Assembly (NCBI RefSeq): GCF_002214185.1
Contig: NZ_CP022161.1
Span: 4,463,767 to 4,527,766 of the forward strand
Length of the DNA: 64,000 nucleotides
DNA from: Streptomyces capitiformicae
Lineage (GTDB): Bacteria > Actinomycetota > Actinomycetes > Streptomycetales > Streptomycetaceae
Direction of reading: 5' to 3'
Under the pieces are notes generated by a model. That model was given only the letters and a program-made list of their open reading frames with translations. It ran no database searches and was not told where the DNA came from. Positions 40,746-50,177 of the stretch are shown piece after piece (position 1 is the first letter of the stretch; each line of letters begins with the position of its first letter). Position numbers and translations under genes: made by a program.

Positions 40746-42575
40746 CTAGTGTCGTGGAGCCAGGTGGCGGGCGGCGAAGTCCAGTTCCAGGCGGAGTTGT
40801 TTGATGCGTTCGTCGACGACGAGGGAACCGTGGCCGGCGTCGTAGCGGTAGACCTCGTGGACGGCACCCCGGCCGGCCAGCCGGTCGACGTAGTTGTCGA
40901 TCTGCCGGATGGGGCAGCGGGGGTCGTTGACCCCGGCGGAGATGTAGACGGGTGACTTGACCGCGTCCACGTACGTCAGCGGCGAGGACGCCTCGAAGCG
41001 TTCGGGGACCTCCTCCGGCGTGCCGCCCAGCAGCGTGCGGTCCATCGCCTTGAGCGCCTCCATCTCGTCGTGGTACGCGGTGACATAGTCCGCGACGGGA
41101 ACGGCGGCGATGCCGAGGGTCCAGGCGTCCGGCTGGGTGCCCAGGCCGAGGAGCGTGAGGTAACCGCCCCAGGAACCGCCCGTGAGGATCAGCCGGTCGG
41201 GGTCGGCGAAGCCGGAGCTCACCGCCCACTCCCGTACCGCCTCGATGTCCTCCAGTTCGATGAGGCCGACACGGTGCTTGAGGGCGTCGGTCCAGGCGCG
41301 GCCGTAACCGGTCGAGCCCCGGTAGTTGATGCGGATCACGGCGTAACCGTGGTCCAGCCACGCCGCCGGTCCCGCCGCGAACGCGTCGCTGTCGTGCCAG
41401 GTCGGGCCCCCGTGGATGTCGAAGACGGTGGGGTAGGGGCCGGACACGCCGACGGGGCGTTGGACGAGTGCGTGCACCCGGCCGCCGGGGCTCTCCACCC
41501 AGACGTCCTCCACCGGCACCGAGCCGGGGCACTTCAGGCCCGGCGGGTCCAGCACCACCTTGCCCGTCGTCGAGCGGACGACCGGCGGTTCGGCGGCCGA
41601 GGACCACAGGAACTCGACGCTGCCGTCGGGGCGGGCCGTGGCCCCGGAGACCGTGCCTCTCGGGGTTTCCACGCGCTCCAGGCGGCGGGTCGCGAGGTCG
41701 TAGCGCCACAGCTCGCTGCGGGCCTCGAAGCTGTGGGCGACGAGGAGGGCGGAACCGTCCGGGTACCACTCGGCGCTCAGGTCACCCTCCAACTGGTCGG
41801 CCAGTCCGAGGTCCGTCTCCTCCCCCGTGGACACGTCCCAGACCAAGGGCTCCCAGCGGCCGCCGCGCTGATGGCCGATCAGCAGGCGGGTGTCGCCGTC
41901 GACGGGCGCGAAACCCATGACCTCCAGGCCCAGCTCGACCGTGCCGCCCTTGGTGTCGTCGAGCTCGGCGACCGTCGTACCGTCCGGGCGGACCACGCGC
42001 AGCGCCGAGTGCATCGCGTCGCCGTGCTCGGTGTGCTCGATCGCGATCAGCGTGCCGTCGTGCGAGAGGTCGCCGACGCCGGCCGACTCCCGGTGCCGGT
42101 AGATCTCGAAGGGGGCCACACCCCGCCGGGCCAGATGGATCGTCGAACCGTCCTCGTCCGTCGAGCGGCCGACGATCGCCGTGGCACCGTCACGGCCGAT
42201 CGCCAGGCCCGCGGGGTACGACGGGTCGAGGCCGGGTGTCGCCTCCTCGTCGGGGCCGCCGTGGAACGGCTGGCGGCGCCACACCCCGAACTCGTCACCG
42301 TCCTTGTCGTCGAACCACCAGATCCACTCGCCGTCCGGCGAGAGCACACCGTCCGTCGTACCGTTGGCCCGGTGCGTGACCTGGCGCTGCTCGCCGGTCG
42401 TGCGGTCCCACGCGTACAACTCGTATGTGCCCGTGGCGTTGGAGACGAACAGCGAGCGGTGCGGTGCGTCCTCCGCCCAGTCCGGCAGCGACACCCTCGG
42501 CGCCCGGAACCTCTTCTCCCAGTCGGGCATGGACCCGCTCTGCTCCTGCGGGGTGGACCCGTTGCTCTCAGTCAT
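40746..42575 (-). CDS. S9 family prolyl-oligopeptidase-like peptidase
   Basis: The 609-residue protein has an N-terminal beta-propeller-like part (residues about 30-340, repeated YxLxxWDRTTGEQRQVT-type blades). An alpha/beta hydrolase domain follows with the Ser elbow GGSWGGYLTLLGLG near 465, Asp in VNDPRCPIRQ, and His in DAGHGSLVVDE. Lack of a signal peptide indicates a cytosolic enzyme for short peptides. The ATG at 42575 has GGGG upstream. The gene is divergent from the NTF2-like gene and stands alone. Confidence 0.9.
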   Translation of the reverse strand: MTESNGSTPQEQSGSMPDWEKRFRAPRVSLPDWAEDAPHRSLFVSNATGTYELYAWDRTTGEQRQVTHRANGTTDGVLSPDGEWIWWFDDKDGDEFGVWRRQPFHGGPDEEATPGLDPSYPAGLAIGRDGATAIVGRSTDEDGSTIHLARRGVAPFEIYRHRESAGVGDLSHDGTLIAIEHTEHGDAMHSALRVVRPDGTTVAELDDTKGGTVELGLEVMGFAPVDGDTRLLIGHQRGGRWEPLVWDVSTGEETDLGLADQLEGDLSAEWYPDGSALLVAHSFEARSELWRYDLATRRLERVETPRGTVSGATARPDGSVEFLWSSAAEPPVVRSTTGKVVLDPPGLKCPGSVPVEDVWVESPGGRVHALVQRPVGVSGPYPTVFDIHGGPTWHDSDAFAAGPAAWLDHGYAVIRINYRGSTGYGRAWTDALKHRVGLIELEDIEAVREWAVSSGFADPDRLILTGGSWGGYLTLLGLGTQPDAWTLGIAAVPVADYVTAYHDEMEALKAMDRTLLGGTPEEVPERFEASSPLTYVDAVKSPVYISAGVNDPRCPIRQIDNYVDRLAGRGAVHEVYRYDAGHGSLVVDERIKQLRLELDFAARHLAPRH

Positions 42576-42750
42576 GGCCCCATACTGCCCCGACCGTCCG
42601 ACATCGCGCCGCCGAGGTCCCCAGCCTGTGGAAAACTTCCTGCCGACCGCGTTCGGGCAGCCATCGAACAGCTGCGGGCCGACGCCGGATGTCCAGGTCA
42701 GGGCCGATTGTCAGTGGCCGGGTGCAGACTCGCCCCATGACCTCAATGGC

Positions 42751-42780
42751 TTCAAGGACTTCAAGGACTTCAAGGACTTC
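42751..42780 (+). repeat. Tandem 9-bp repeats supplying multiple ribosome binding sites
   Basis: TTCAAGGAC is repeated three times (42751-42777), then TTCC and the ATG at 42782. Each unit contains AAGGA, a Shine-Dalgarno core; the last copy is ideally spaced. Gain or loss of units would leave the frame from ATG 42737 intact. Confidence 0.8.
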
Positions 42781-42781
42781 C

Positions 42782-43156
42782 ATGACCGAGCTGCGCGGCA
42801 CCGTCGAGACTTTCTGGGCCACCGCCCAGGCCCGGGACTGGGACGCGTTCGCCGAGACACTGGCCGAGGACGTGGTGTACGAGCTGCCGCAGACGCGTGA
42901 GCGAATCCACGGCAGGGAGCGATATGTCCAGTTCAACAGGGAGTATCCGGGCGACTGGCAGGCGCGGGTCGTGCGGATCGTCGCCGAACCCGGGCAGGTC
43001 GTCAGCTGGATGCATGTCACGGTGGGGCTGGAGGAGATGCACGCCATCTCGTTCTTCACCGGCGACGAGCAGGGCCGGATAGCCGCCGTCACCGACTTCT
43101 GGCCCGAGCCGTACGAGCCTCCGACCGGCCGGGAGCACCTCGTCGAGCGGTACTGA
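42782..43156 (+). CDS. NTF2-like (SnoaL/DUF4440-type) family protein
   Basis: The 124-residue protein starts MTELRGTVETFWATAQARDW and shows the cone-shaped NTF2 fold order: helix, the FAETLAEDVVYELPQTRERI strand, RERYVQFNREY, then paired strands with VVSWMHVTVGLEEMHAISFF and GRIAAVTDFWPEPYEPP. Such proteins are small isomerases, cyclases or binders. I prefer ATG 42782, right after a tandem AAGGA repeat; ATG 42737 would add MTSMASRTSRTSRTS coded by that repeat. No operon partner is evident. Confidence 0.82.
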   Translation: MTELRGTVETFWATAQARDWDAFAETLAEDVVYELPQTRERIHGRERYVQFNREYPGDWQARVVRIVAEPGQVVSWMHVTVGLEEMHAISFFTGDEQGRIAAVTDFWPEPYEPPTGREHLVERY

Positions 43157-43222
43157 GCAGCCCGCCGCGATGGGCTCGGCGGACCGACCCCGCGGCCGGG
43201 CGTCCGGCGTGGGCACCGTACA

Positions 43223-44062
43223 GTGGAAGGCGTGTACCGGTTTCTGCTGACGCCCCGATGGTGGGGGATCAACGTCTTCGTGCTGCTCGCCATCCCCTTC
43301 TGTGTGTTCATGGGGTCGTGGCAGCTGAGCCGGTTCGAGGACCGGATGGCGGACCATCGCGCGGCGACCGAGAAGGTCGACCCGGCGGACCGGGCTCCGG
43401 CGCGTCCGCTGGACGAGTTGCTGCCGGTGGACAAGGAGACCTCCGGCGAGCTCGCCACCGTGAGCGGACGGTACGGCGAGCAGCTCCTGGTGCCGAACCG
43501 GACGCTCGACGACAGGACCGGCTTCTACGTACTGACGCTGCTGCGCACCGACGGGGGCAAGAGCCTGCCCGTCGTACGGGGCTGGCTGCCCGGCACCGCG
43601 GACGCGGACCGCGCTCCGGCCGCACCCACCGGCGAGGTCACCGTGACCGGCGTGCTCCAGGCGTCCGAGACCCCGGGGTCGAACGGCGTGGCCGTACAAG
43701 GCGGTCTGCCTGCCGGGCAGACCGGCGCGATCAGCGCGGCGACGCTCGTGAACCTGGTGCCGGACGACCTGTACGACGCCTGGATCACGCTCGACAAGGG
43801 CGACTCGGGGATGAAGGCCGTCCCCGCCACCGCCCCGCAGGACACCGGACTCGACCTCAAGGCGTTCCAGAACCTCGGCTACACCGGCGAGTGGTTCGTC
43901 TTCGCCGGCTTCGTCGTCTTCATGTGGTTCCGCCTGTTCCGCCGCGAGGTGGAGTTCATCCGGGACGCCGAACTGGGCCTGGTCCCGGACGAGGACGGCG
44001 ACGGCTCCGCCGAGGGCCGTGCCACCGAGGACCGGTCCCGGGAAGCCGAGCCCGCCCAGTAG
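43223..44062 (+). CDS. SURF1 family cytochrome oxidase assembly protein
   Basis: The 279-residue protein shows the SURF1 plan. An N-terminal membrane helix with LLTPRWWGINVFVLLAIPFC and the GSWQLSRFEDR motif comes first. The soluble domain has VPNRTLDDRTGFYVLTLL and VVRGWLPGT. A second helix, WFVFAGFVVFMWFRLFRREVE, is followed by a charged tail. SURF1 assists haem a insertion into the aa3 oxidase. GTG 43223 is used; GTG 43232 is possible, and neither has a strong ribosome site. Confidence 0.88.
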   Translation: MEGVYRFLLTPRWWGINVFVLLAIPFCVFMGSWQLSRFEDRMADHRAATEKVDPADRAPARPLDELLPVDKETSGELATVSGRYGEQLLVPNRTLDDRTGFYVLTLLRTDGGKSLPVVRGWLPGTADADRAPAAPTGEVTVTGVLQASETPGSNGVAVQGGLPAGQTGAISAATLVNLVPDDLYDAWITLDKGDSGMKAVPATAPQDTGLDLKAFQNLGYTGEWFVFAGFVVFMWFRLFRREVEFIRDAELGLVPDEDGDGSAEGRATEDRSREAEPAQ

Positions 44063-44089
44063 AACGGGCCCCGTCAGAACAGGCCCCCG

Positions 44090-45550
44090 TCACGAAGTCG
44101 TCAGCAACCCCGTCCGGTAGACCACGCCCGCGCAGGCGTTGCTCACGGCGGTGCTGAACGTGGCCACGCCGCCCTCCGCAATGTGGGAGACCAGGACGCT
44201 GCCGTCGACGACGCCGTCCTCGGTGAGCATCTGGGTGGTCACGGAGTTGCTGCCGTCCGAGGTGGTGGTGGTGCTGCCGGTCCCGTTCTCCGTGGGGGTC
44301 GGGTCCGGGGTCGGCTCGCCGCCGCCGCTGGTGCCGCCGGTCGTGTCACCACCGCTGGACGGGCAGGGCTCCGAGGGCACCCAGGCGAACTGCACCTGGT
44401 ATGAGCTGCCCGGCGCCAGCACCAGCGTGGTGGGGGACAGCGACGGGTCGGGCAGCGAGGCGGCCGCGTCGCCCGCGACATGGTTCACCACGCTGATCTT
44501 GGTCGCGTCCGCGGCGCCCTGCGCGGTCGTACTCACGGCGCCCGCGCCGGCGACCGTACAGCTGCTGCCGGAGATGTTGGACACGTGGAAGCTGCCGTAG
44601 ACGGCGCCGACCGAGTCCGGGGCGCCCACGCTTCCGGTCCCGCCGAGCTGGGCGGCCGTACAGGCCGGCGCGCTCGCTGGGGTCGACGCCGCCTCGGGAG
44701 CAGTGCCGGTGGAGCCGTTGCTCTCGCCCTTGTCCTTCTCGTCCTTGTCCTTGCCGTTGCCCTTGCCGGACTCCGTGGAGCCGCCGGAGGAACCGCCCGA
44801 CGAACCGCTTCCGCCGGTCTGCCCCTTGGACTGGCCCTCGCCGTCCTGGGTCTCCGAGCCGTGACCGGCGACGGAGGGGTTGACTTCTGAGCCGGTGGAC
44901 TTGGAGACATGGACGAGGGCCGGGACGGCCGTGCCCATCAAGAGCGCGGCGGCCGCCATGCCGACGACGGCCTGACGCTTACGCGCCCGCCGGGCCGGTA
45001 CCGCTCGCCGCAGATGCTGCAAGGTGCCTTCGCGCGGCTCGATCTCCGCCACGGCCTGGTGCAGCAGATTCCGCAGCACCAGCTCGTCCGAGCCGAACCC
45101 AACCGGCCCCCGGCCGTTCGGACTCACGCTGTCCGGGCTCACGCTGTCCGGGCCCAGGTCCATCGAGCGCCGGTCATCCGAACCCGAGACACTCGAACCG
45201 GAGCCGCTCGAACCAGAGAGGCTCAAACCAGAGAGGCTCGAACCCGAGCCCCCCGTCCCGGCGACACCATCCGTCCCCGAGCCGGGGTCGTCCGTCCCGG
45301 AGCCGGAGTCGTCCGTCCCGGAGGCGTCCGAACGCAGACCGTCCAGACCGTCCGGACCGTCTGTATCGTCCGGACCGCGGCCTTCGAGACCCTGGCCCTT
45401 GGTGGGGCCTTGTTCTTCGGGGCCGTGATTCACAATTCCGTTCCCAGCGTGCGATTGCGTTTCTTCGTGCTCGTCGTCCCTGCGCCCCCAGGAGGCCCGC
45501 CTCCGGGCGGCGAGCTCATCGTGCCCGTCGTCCCTGGCCGACCCGCTCAT
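44090..45550 (-). CDS. Membrane-anchored partner (putative anti-sigma factor) of the ECF sigma gene
   Basis: The 486-residue protein overlaps the sigma gene stop (ATGA at 45547-45550). It has a long Gly/Ser/Asp-rich cytosolic N-terminus, a conserved block LRNLLHQAVAEIEPREGTLQHLRRAVPARRARKR, and one membrane helix (AVVGMAAAALLMGTAVPALV). A Ser/Gly linker leads to an external domain with cysteines (PACTAAQL, SSCTVAGAG, PCPSSGG, SNACAGVVYRTG). The topology fits a membrane anti-sigma or an envelope-stress sensor. No ZAS HxxxCxxC motif is seen, so the anti-sigma role is inferred from coupling. Confidence 0.75.
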   Translation of the reverse strand: MSGSARDDGHDELAARRRASWGRRDDEHEETQSHAGNGIVNHGPEEQGPTKGQGLEGRGPDDTDGPDGLDGLRSDASGTDDSGSGTDDPGSGTDGVAGTGGSGSSLSGLSLSGSSGSGSSVSGSDDRRSMDLGPDSVSPDSVSPNGRGPVGFGSDELVLRNLLHQAVAEIEPREGTLQHLRRAVPARRARKRQAVVGMAAAALLMGTAVPALVHVSKSTGSEVNPSVAGHGSETQDGEGQSKGQTGGSGSSGGSSGGSTESGKGNGKDKDEKDKGESNGSTGTAPEAASTPASAPACTAAQLGGTGSVGAPDSVGAVYGSFHVSNISGSSCTVAGAGAVSTTAQGAADATKISVVNHVAGDAAASLPDPSLSPTTLVLAPGSSYQVQFAWVPSEPCPSSGGDTTGGTSGGGEPTPDPTPTENGTGSTTTTSDGSNSVTTQMLTEDGVVDGSVLVSHIAEGGVATFSTAVSNACAGVVYRTGLLTTS

Positions 45551-46224
45551 GCCGGCGCCTCCATGGCGACGCGCAGGGCCGCGATGCCGCGGGAGCCGTA
45601 CGCCTTGACCGAGCCCAGCGATATGCCGAGCGTCTCGGCGACCTGGGCCTCGGTCATGTCGGCGAAGTAGCGCAGCACGAGGACCTCGCGCTGACGGCGC
45701 TGCAGGCCCTTCATCGCCTTGATGAGGGAGTCGCGCTCCAGCTGGTCGTACGCGCCCTCCTCCGCGCTCGCCATGTCGGGCATCGGCTTCGAGAGGAGCT
45801 TCAGACCGAGGATGCGGCGGCGCAGGGCGGAGCGCGAGAGATTCACGACCGTCTGGCGCAGATAGGCGAGCGTCTTCTCGGGGTCACGGACGCGCTTGCG
45901 CGCCGAGTGCACGCGGATGAATGCCTCCTGGACGACGTCCTCGCAGGAGGCGGTGTCGTCGAGGAGGAGGGCCGCGAGGCCGAGGAGCGAACGGTAGTGG
46001 GCGCGATAGGTCTCGGTGAGATGGTCGACCGTCGTACCGGAAGCCGGCACCGTGGACGTGTCGTCCGCGCCGTCACGCTGACTGGGTATGCGGGTGGGCC
46101 GCGCCGCGGGCATCGGCGCGATCACCGGCATGCCGCCGGCCGAACCGGGCATGCGGGGACGGCGGGGTGGACGAAGGGCGGCGCCCCTCGCCTGTACCGC
46201 GGTGAAGTCGAGTACCTCTGCCAC
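45547..46224 (-). CDS. SigE-like ECF RNA polymerase sigma factor
   Basis: The 225-residue protein has a 65-residue Pro/Arg-rich extension. Region 2 contains YRSLLGLAALLLDDTASCEDVVQEAFIRV, and region 4 contains GLQRRQREVLVLRYFADMTEAQVAETL followed by LGSVKAYGSRGIAALR. This is a canonical sigma-70 family group 4 arrangement. It is encoded just before and overlapping the membrane partner gene, in the conserved neighbourhood of asd and ask. The target regulon is unknown. Confidence 0.88.
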   Translation of the reverse strand: MAEVLDFTAVQARGAALRPPRRPRMPGSAGGMPVIAPMPAARPTRIPSQRDGADDTSTVPASGTTVDHLTETYRAHYRSLLGLAALLLDDTASCEDVVQEAFIRVHSARKRVRDPEKTLAYLRQTVVNLSRSALRRRILGLKLLSKPMPDMASAEEGAYDQLERDSLIKAMKGLQRRQREVLVLRYFADMTEAQVAETLGISLGSVKAYGSRGIAALRVAMEAPA

Positions 46225-46758
46225 GCCTGTTGGACCCGCATCCCCCCGTCGGGGTTGTACGCGACAGGCATCACTTTTGCGTCAGACCGCACATTCGTCC
46301 GCACACCCGTTTCTACGGCACCCCCCGCACCCGTTGGTACGACCCTCCGAACAACGGACAGCGCGTCGAACGCTCTCATGCGTACCAGCTCTTCCCCTAT
46401 GCCCCAAGTGTGCGACGCCCAGCCCCGCCGAAGGGCGCCTGTTAAAGACGCTCCCCGTCCGCCGCGCGGTTGCGGCGGACGGGGAGCAAAATCCTCGATC
46501 CACGGGAGGCCTGAATCAACCCGGAAATCGTTCGACGACTCGGCCGGAAATCCTCCGCCCAGCCGAACCGCCGACTCGAAGAACTTACACGCCACCACCG
46601 ACAACGGCCCACAGCAGTGGATATCACCCACAGCAGGCGGCAACAGCCGGTCTACACCGCGGGCAGCCGACCCGCACCGGATTCGCGGAACAGTGCACCG
46701 TAGGCCAACGGACCGTGCCCCCAGGGGCAACGAGCCATCCCCCGCACGGAGCGGCGCC
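46225..46758. other. 534-bp intergenic region with asd terminator
   Basis: This stretch between the asd stop and the sigma factor start carries no convincing gene. It holds the strong hairpin at 46450-46487 and, nearer the sigma gene, about 230 bases likely to contain its promoter and leader. Confidence 0.6.
46450..46487 (-). terminator. 16-bp perfect stem terminator for the ask-asd operon
   Basis: GCTCCCCGTCCGCCGC (46450-46465) pairs with 46472-46487 across a 6-base loop. On the minus strand it is followed by GTCTTTAAC. It lies 270 bases after the asd stop. Confidence 0.75.
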
Positions 46759-47832
46759 CTACGCCGCCAACTCCGCCGCCACCAACTCCGCGATCTGCGC
46801 CGTGTTCAGCGCGGCACCCTTGCGCAGATTGTCGCCGCAGACGAAGAGTTCGAGGGCCGTCGGGTCATCCAGGGCCCGGCGTACGCGCCCCACCCAGGTC
46901 GGGTCGGTGCCCACCACGTCGGCGGGGGTGGGGAACTCCCCGGCGCCCGGGTCGTCGTACAGCACGACCCCTGGGGCGGTGGCGAGGATCTCGCGCGCCT
47001 TGGCGACCGTGACCTCGCCCTCGAAGCAGGCGTGGACGGTCAGGGAATGGGCGGTGACGACCGGGACGCGTACGCAGGTCACGGCGACCGGCAGGTTCGG
47101 CAGGCCGAGGATCTTGCGGGACTCGTCCCGTACCTTCATCTCCTCCGAGGACCAGCCGTCCGCGCGCGGCGATCCGGCCCACGGCACCACGTTCAGCGCC
47201 ACCGGCTCCGGGAACGGCCCGGTGTGGTCGCCCACGGCCCGTCGTACGTCACCGGGGCTGGTCCCCAGCTCCGTACCGGCAACGAGGGCGATCTGCCGGC
47301 GCAGGGTCTCGACGCCCGCGCGGCCCGCGCCGCTCACGGCCTGATAGCTGGACACCACCAGTTCACGCAGCCCGAACTCGGCGTGCAGCGCGCCGAGCGC
47401 CACGATCATGGAGAGGGTGGTGCAGTTGGGGTTGGCGACGATGCCGCGCGGGCGGGCCCGCAGGGCGTGCCGGTTGACCTCGGGGACGACGAGGGGCACC
47501 TGTGGGTCCATCCGGAAGGCGCCCGAGTTGTCCACCACGACCGTGCCCTTGGCCGCCGCGATCGGCGCCCAGCGCTCCGCGACCTCGTCCGGTACGTCGA
47601 ACATGGCGACGTCGACCCCGTCGAAGGCCTCCTCCGACAGGGCCGTCACCTCAACCTCCTCCCCGCGCACGGCCAGCTTGCGGCCGGCCGAGCGGGGGGA
47701 GGCGATCAGACGGATCTCGCCCCAGATGTCCGCGCGGTGGGACAGGATCTGGAGCATGACCGTGCCGACGGCCCCGGTCGCACCCACGACCGCGAGCGTC
47801 GGCCTGCCGGTGCGCCCGGCGTCAGCGGCCAT
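46759..47832 (-). CDS. asd: Aspartate-semialdehyde dehydrogenase
   Basis: The 357-residue protein reduces aspartyl phosphate to aspartate semialdehyde for lysine, methionine, threonine and diaminopimelate synthesis. The NADPH site is [16 protein letters not shown], the catalytic Cys lies in [15 protein letters not shown] near residue 137, and [17 protein letters not shown] is the usual family segment. The length is normal. It follows ask on the same strand after 36 bases, the classic actinobacterial ask-asd operon. Confidence 0.94.
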   Translation of the reverse strand: MAADAGRTGRPTLAVVGATGAVGTVMLQILSHRADIWGEIRLIASPRSAGRKLAVRGEEVEVTALSEEAFDGVDVAMFDVPDEVAERWAPIAAAKGTVVVDNSGAFRMDPQVPLVVPEVNRHALRARPRGIVANPNCTTLSMIVALGALHAEFGLRELVVSSYQAVSGAGRAGVETLRRQIALVAGTELGTSPGDVRRAVGDHTGPFPEPVALNVVPWAGSPRADGWSSEEMKVRDESRKILGLPNLPVAVTCVRVPVVTAHSLTVHACFEGEVTVAKAREILATAPGVVLYDDPGAGEFPTPADVVGTDPTWVGRVRRALDDPTALELFVCGDNLRKGAALNTAQIAELVAAELAA

Positions 47833-47868
47833 CAGCGACGCGGTCTCCGGCAGTGGCGGAACGGACGC

Positions 47869-49149
47869 TCATCGACCGGTGCCTCCGTAGACGACGGCCT
47901 CGTCGCTGTCGGAGTCGAGCCCGAAGGCGGTGTGCACGGCGCGCACGGCCTCGGGGACGTCGTCGGCGCGGGTGACGACCGAGATACGGATCTCGGAGGT
48001 CGAGATCAGCTCGATGTTCACGCCGGCGTCGGACAGGGCCTCGAAGAAGGAGGCCGTGACACCCGGGTTGGTCTTCATGCCGGCGCCGACGAGGGAGATC
48101 TTGCCGATCTGGTCGTCGTAGCGCAGCGAGTCGAAGCCGATGCCGTCCTTGTTCTTCTCCAGGGCGTCGATCGCCTTGCGGCCCTCGGTCTTGGGGAGGG
48201 TGAAGGAGATGTCCGTGAGGCCGGTCGTCACGGCGGAGACGTTCTGCACCACCATGTCGATGTTGACCTCGGCGTCGGCGATGGCGCGGAAGATCGCGGC
48301 GGCCTCGCCCGGCTTGTCGGGGACGCCGACGACCGTGACCTTGGCCTCGGAGACGTCGTGGGCGACTCCGGAGATGATGGCGTGCTCCACCTTGTTGTCC
48401 CCTTGCGACTCAGGCTTCTCGTTGCTGACCCAGGTGCCCGGCAGTCCGGAGAAGGACGAGCGGACGTGGATCGGGATGTTGTAGCGGCGGGCGTACTCGA
48501 CACAGCGGTGGAGCAGCACCTTCGAACCGGACGACGCCAGTTCGAGCATGTCCTCGGAAGAGATCCAGTCGATCTTCTTCGCCTTCTTCACGACCCGCGG
48601 GTCGGCGGTGAAGACGCCGTCGACGTCGGTGTAGATCTCACAGACCTCGGCGTCCAGGGCGGCGGCCAGCGCGACGGCGGTCGTGTCCGATCCGCCGCGA
48701 CCCAGCGTGGTGATGTCCTTGCTGTCCGCGCTGACGCCCTGGAACCCGGCGACGATGGCGATGTTGCCGCCGTCCAGCGCCGTACGGATACGGCCGGGTG
48801 TGACGTCGATGATCCGGGCTTTGTTGTGGACCGAGTCGGTGATGACGCCTGCCTGGCTGCCGGTGAACGACTGGGCCTCGTGCCCCAGGTTTTTGATCGC
48901 CATGGCCAGCAGAGCCATGGCGATACGCTCTCCGGCGGTCAGCAGCATGTCGAACTCACGGCCGGTAGGCATCGGCGATACCTGCTCGGCGAGATCGATC
49001 AGCTCGTCCGTCGTGTCGCCCATCGCGGAAACGACGACGACCACCTGGTGGCCGTCCTTCTTCGTTTCCACGATCCGCTTGGCGACGCGCTTGATGCCCT
49101 CGGCATCGGCTACGGAGGAGCCTCCGTACTTCTGCACGACAAGGCCCAC
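47869..49149 (-). CDS. ask: Aspartate kinase (alpha subunit, with internal beta start)
   Basis: The 426-residue protein phosphorylates aspartate, the first step of the aspartate family. It begins [20 protein letters not shown], has the catalytic [36 protein letters not shown] and [15 protein letters not shown], and ends in paired ACT domains for lysine/threonine feedback. An in-frame GTG at 48390 with AAGGGG upstream would start the regulatory beta subunit [12 protein letters not shown], as known for actinobacterial and Bacillus enzymes. The 320-bp region upstream carries its promoter. Confidence 0.95.
   Translation of the reverse strand: MGLVVQKYGGSSVADAEGIKRVAKRIVETKKDGHQVVVVVSAMGDTTDELIDLAEQVSPMPTGREFDMLLTAGERIAMALLAMAIKNLGHEAQSFTGSQAGVITDSVHNKARIIDVTPGRIRTALDGGNIAIVAGFQGVSADSKDITTLGRGGSDTTAVALAAALDAEVCEIYTDVDGVFTADPRVVKKAKKIDWISSEDMLELASSGSKVLLHRCVEYARRYNIPIHVRSSFSGLPGTWVSNEKPESQGDNKVEHAIISGVAHDVSEAKVTVVGVPDKPGEAAAIFRAIADAEVNIDMVVQNVSAVTTGLTDISFTLPKTEGRKAIDALEKNKDGIGFDSLRYDDQIGKISLVGAGMKTNPGVTASFFEALSDAGVNIELISTSEIRISVVTRADDVPEAVRAVHTAFGLDSDSDEAVVYGGTGR
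48388..48405 (-). promoter_or_regulatory. Internal ribosome binding site and start for the Ask beta subunit
   Basis: Within ask, AAGGGGACAACAAG leads into GTG at 48390 (Val254), the position where the beta subunit starts in related aspartokinases. The in-frame product would have about 173 residues and contain the ACT domains. Confidence 0.6.
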
Positions 49150-49469
49150 GTGCGCTCCTCGCTCCGTTTCAGTCCCTTATCCGCACATACACACGTACTG
49201 CGGCGGTCGGCTCAGTCTAACGAGCGGCCGAAATTCCCTTCCCGGCTCCCGCATGGTGAGATGTCCCGCTCACCCCTTGATCACCTCGGATTTCTCCGGG
49301 AGTCCACCGGTTTTCACCCGGCTTCTCGCCCGGACATCCGGCCGCTCCGGGAACGTCTCTGCCCACCTCCCCGCCGAACAGTCGACGAGAGACCGGAAAA
49401 GTGCCCCGAGTCACACCAAGGGGCCCCTCGCCGAAGGAAGCCCAACTTTCAAGCACTAAGGTCGGTGCC
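49150..49469. other. 320-bp divergent promoter region of ask and the response regulator
   Basis: No gene is seen. The region serves the divergent ask and response-regulator genes. GGTTTTCACCCGG and CGGAAAAGTG patches are the AT-richer parts. No clear terminator or riboswitch fold was recognised. Confidence 0.45.
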
Positions 49470-50177
49470 GTGCGCGTACTTCTGGTGGAAGACGACGAGC
49501 CGGTCGCCGAGTCCCTGCGACGTGGGCTCCTGCGATACGGGTTCGAGGTGGAGTGGGTCACCACGGGCGGCGCGGCGCTGTCGTACCAGGGGCCGTACGA
49601 CGTCGTCCTGCTCGACCTCGGGCTGCCCGACACCGACGGCCTCGACGTCTGCAAGGTGCTGCGGGACCGCAGTGCCGTGCCGATCATCGTGATCAGCGCG
49701 CGCAGCGACGAGACGGACCGGGTGGTCGGCCTGGAACTCGGCGCCGACGACTACGTCTCCAAGCCGTTCGGCGTACGCGAGGTGATCGCCCGGATAAGGG
49801 CCGTCATGCGCCGGATACAGCCGCGCACCACCGACGTGCCCGCCGTCGGCCCCGACCGGTACGGCTCCCGGCTCACCATCGACCGCAAGGCCGCGCGCGT
49901 CCACCTCGACGGTACGGAGGTGGGGCTCGCCCCCAAGGAGTACGACCTGCTGGCGTTCCTCGCCGAGGAGCCGGGCGCGCTGATGTCGCGCGAGCAGATC
50001 ATGGAGGCGGTCTGGGACGCGAACTGGTTCGGGCCGACGAAGACGCTGGACGTGCACGTGGCCGCGCTGCGCCGGAAGCTGGCCGGGGCGATCACGATCG
50101 AGGCGGTACGGGGGGTCGGGTTCCGGCTGATCGTGACGGAGGACGCCGGTACGGACAAGGACAGCAGCGCGTCATGA
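49470..50177 (+). CDS. OmpR/PhoB-type response regulator
   Basis: The start is GTG 49470 (VRVLLVEDDEPVAESLRRGL); the frame is open from 49401. The 235-residue protein has the receiver acidic pair EDD, the phospho-acceptor Asp in VVLLDLGLPDTDG near residue 51, Lys in YVSKPFGVREV, and a winged-helix DNA-binding domain (LAPKEYDLLAFLAEEPG, then TLDVHVAALRRKL). The stop overlaps the kinase ATG (cATGA), so both are translated together. The stimulus and regulon are unknown. Confidence 0.93.
   Translation: MRVLLVEDDEPVAESLRRGLLRYGFEVEWVTTGGAALSYQGPYDVVLLDLGLPDTDGLDVCKVLRDRSAVPIIVISARSDETDRVVGLELGADDYVSKPFGVREVIARIRAVMRRIQPRTTDVPAVGPDRYGSRLTIDRKAARVHLDGTEVGLAPKEYDLLAFLAEEPGALMSREQIMEAVWDANWFGPTKTLDVHVAALRRKLAGAITIEAVRGVGFRLIVTEDAGTDKDSSAS

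Noticed and set aside
45907..49692. A 1261-codon plus-strand frame across asd and ask
   Set aside because: It is antisense to two clear housekeeping genes and crosses their intergenic region without any domain.
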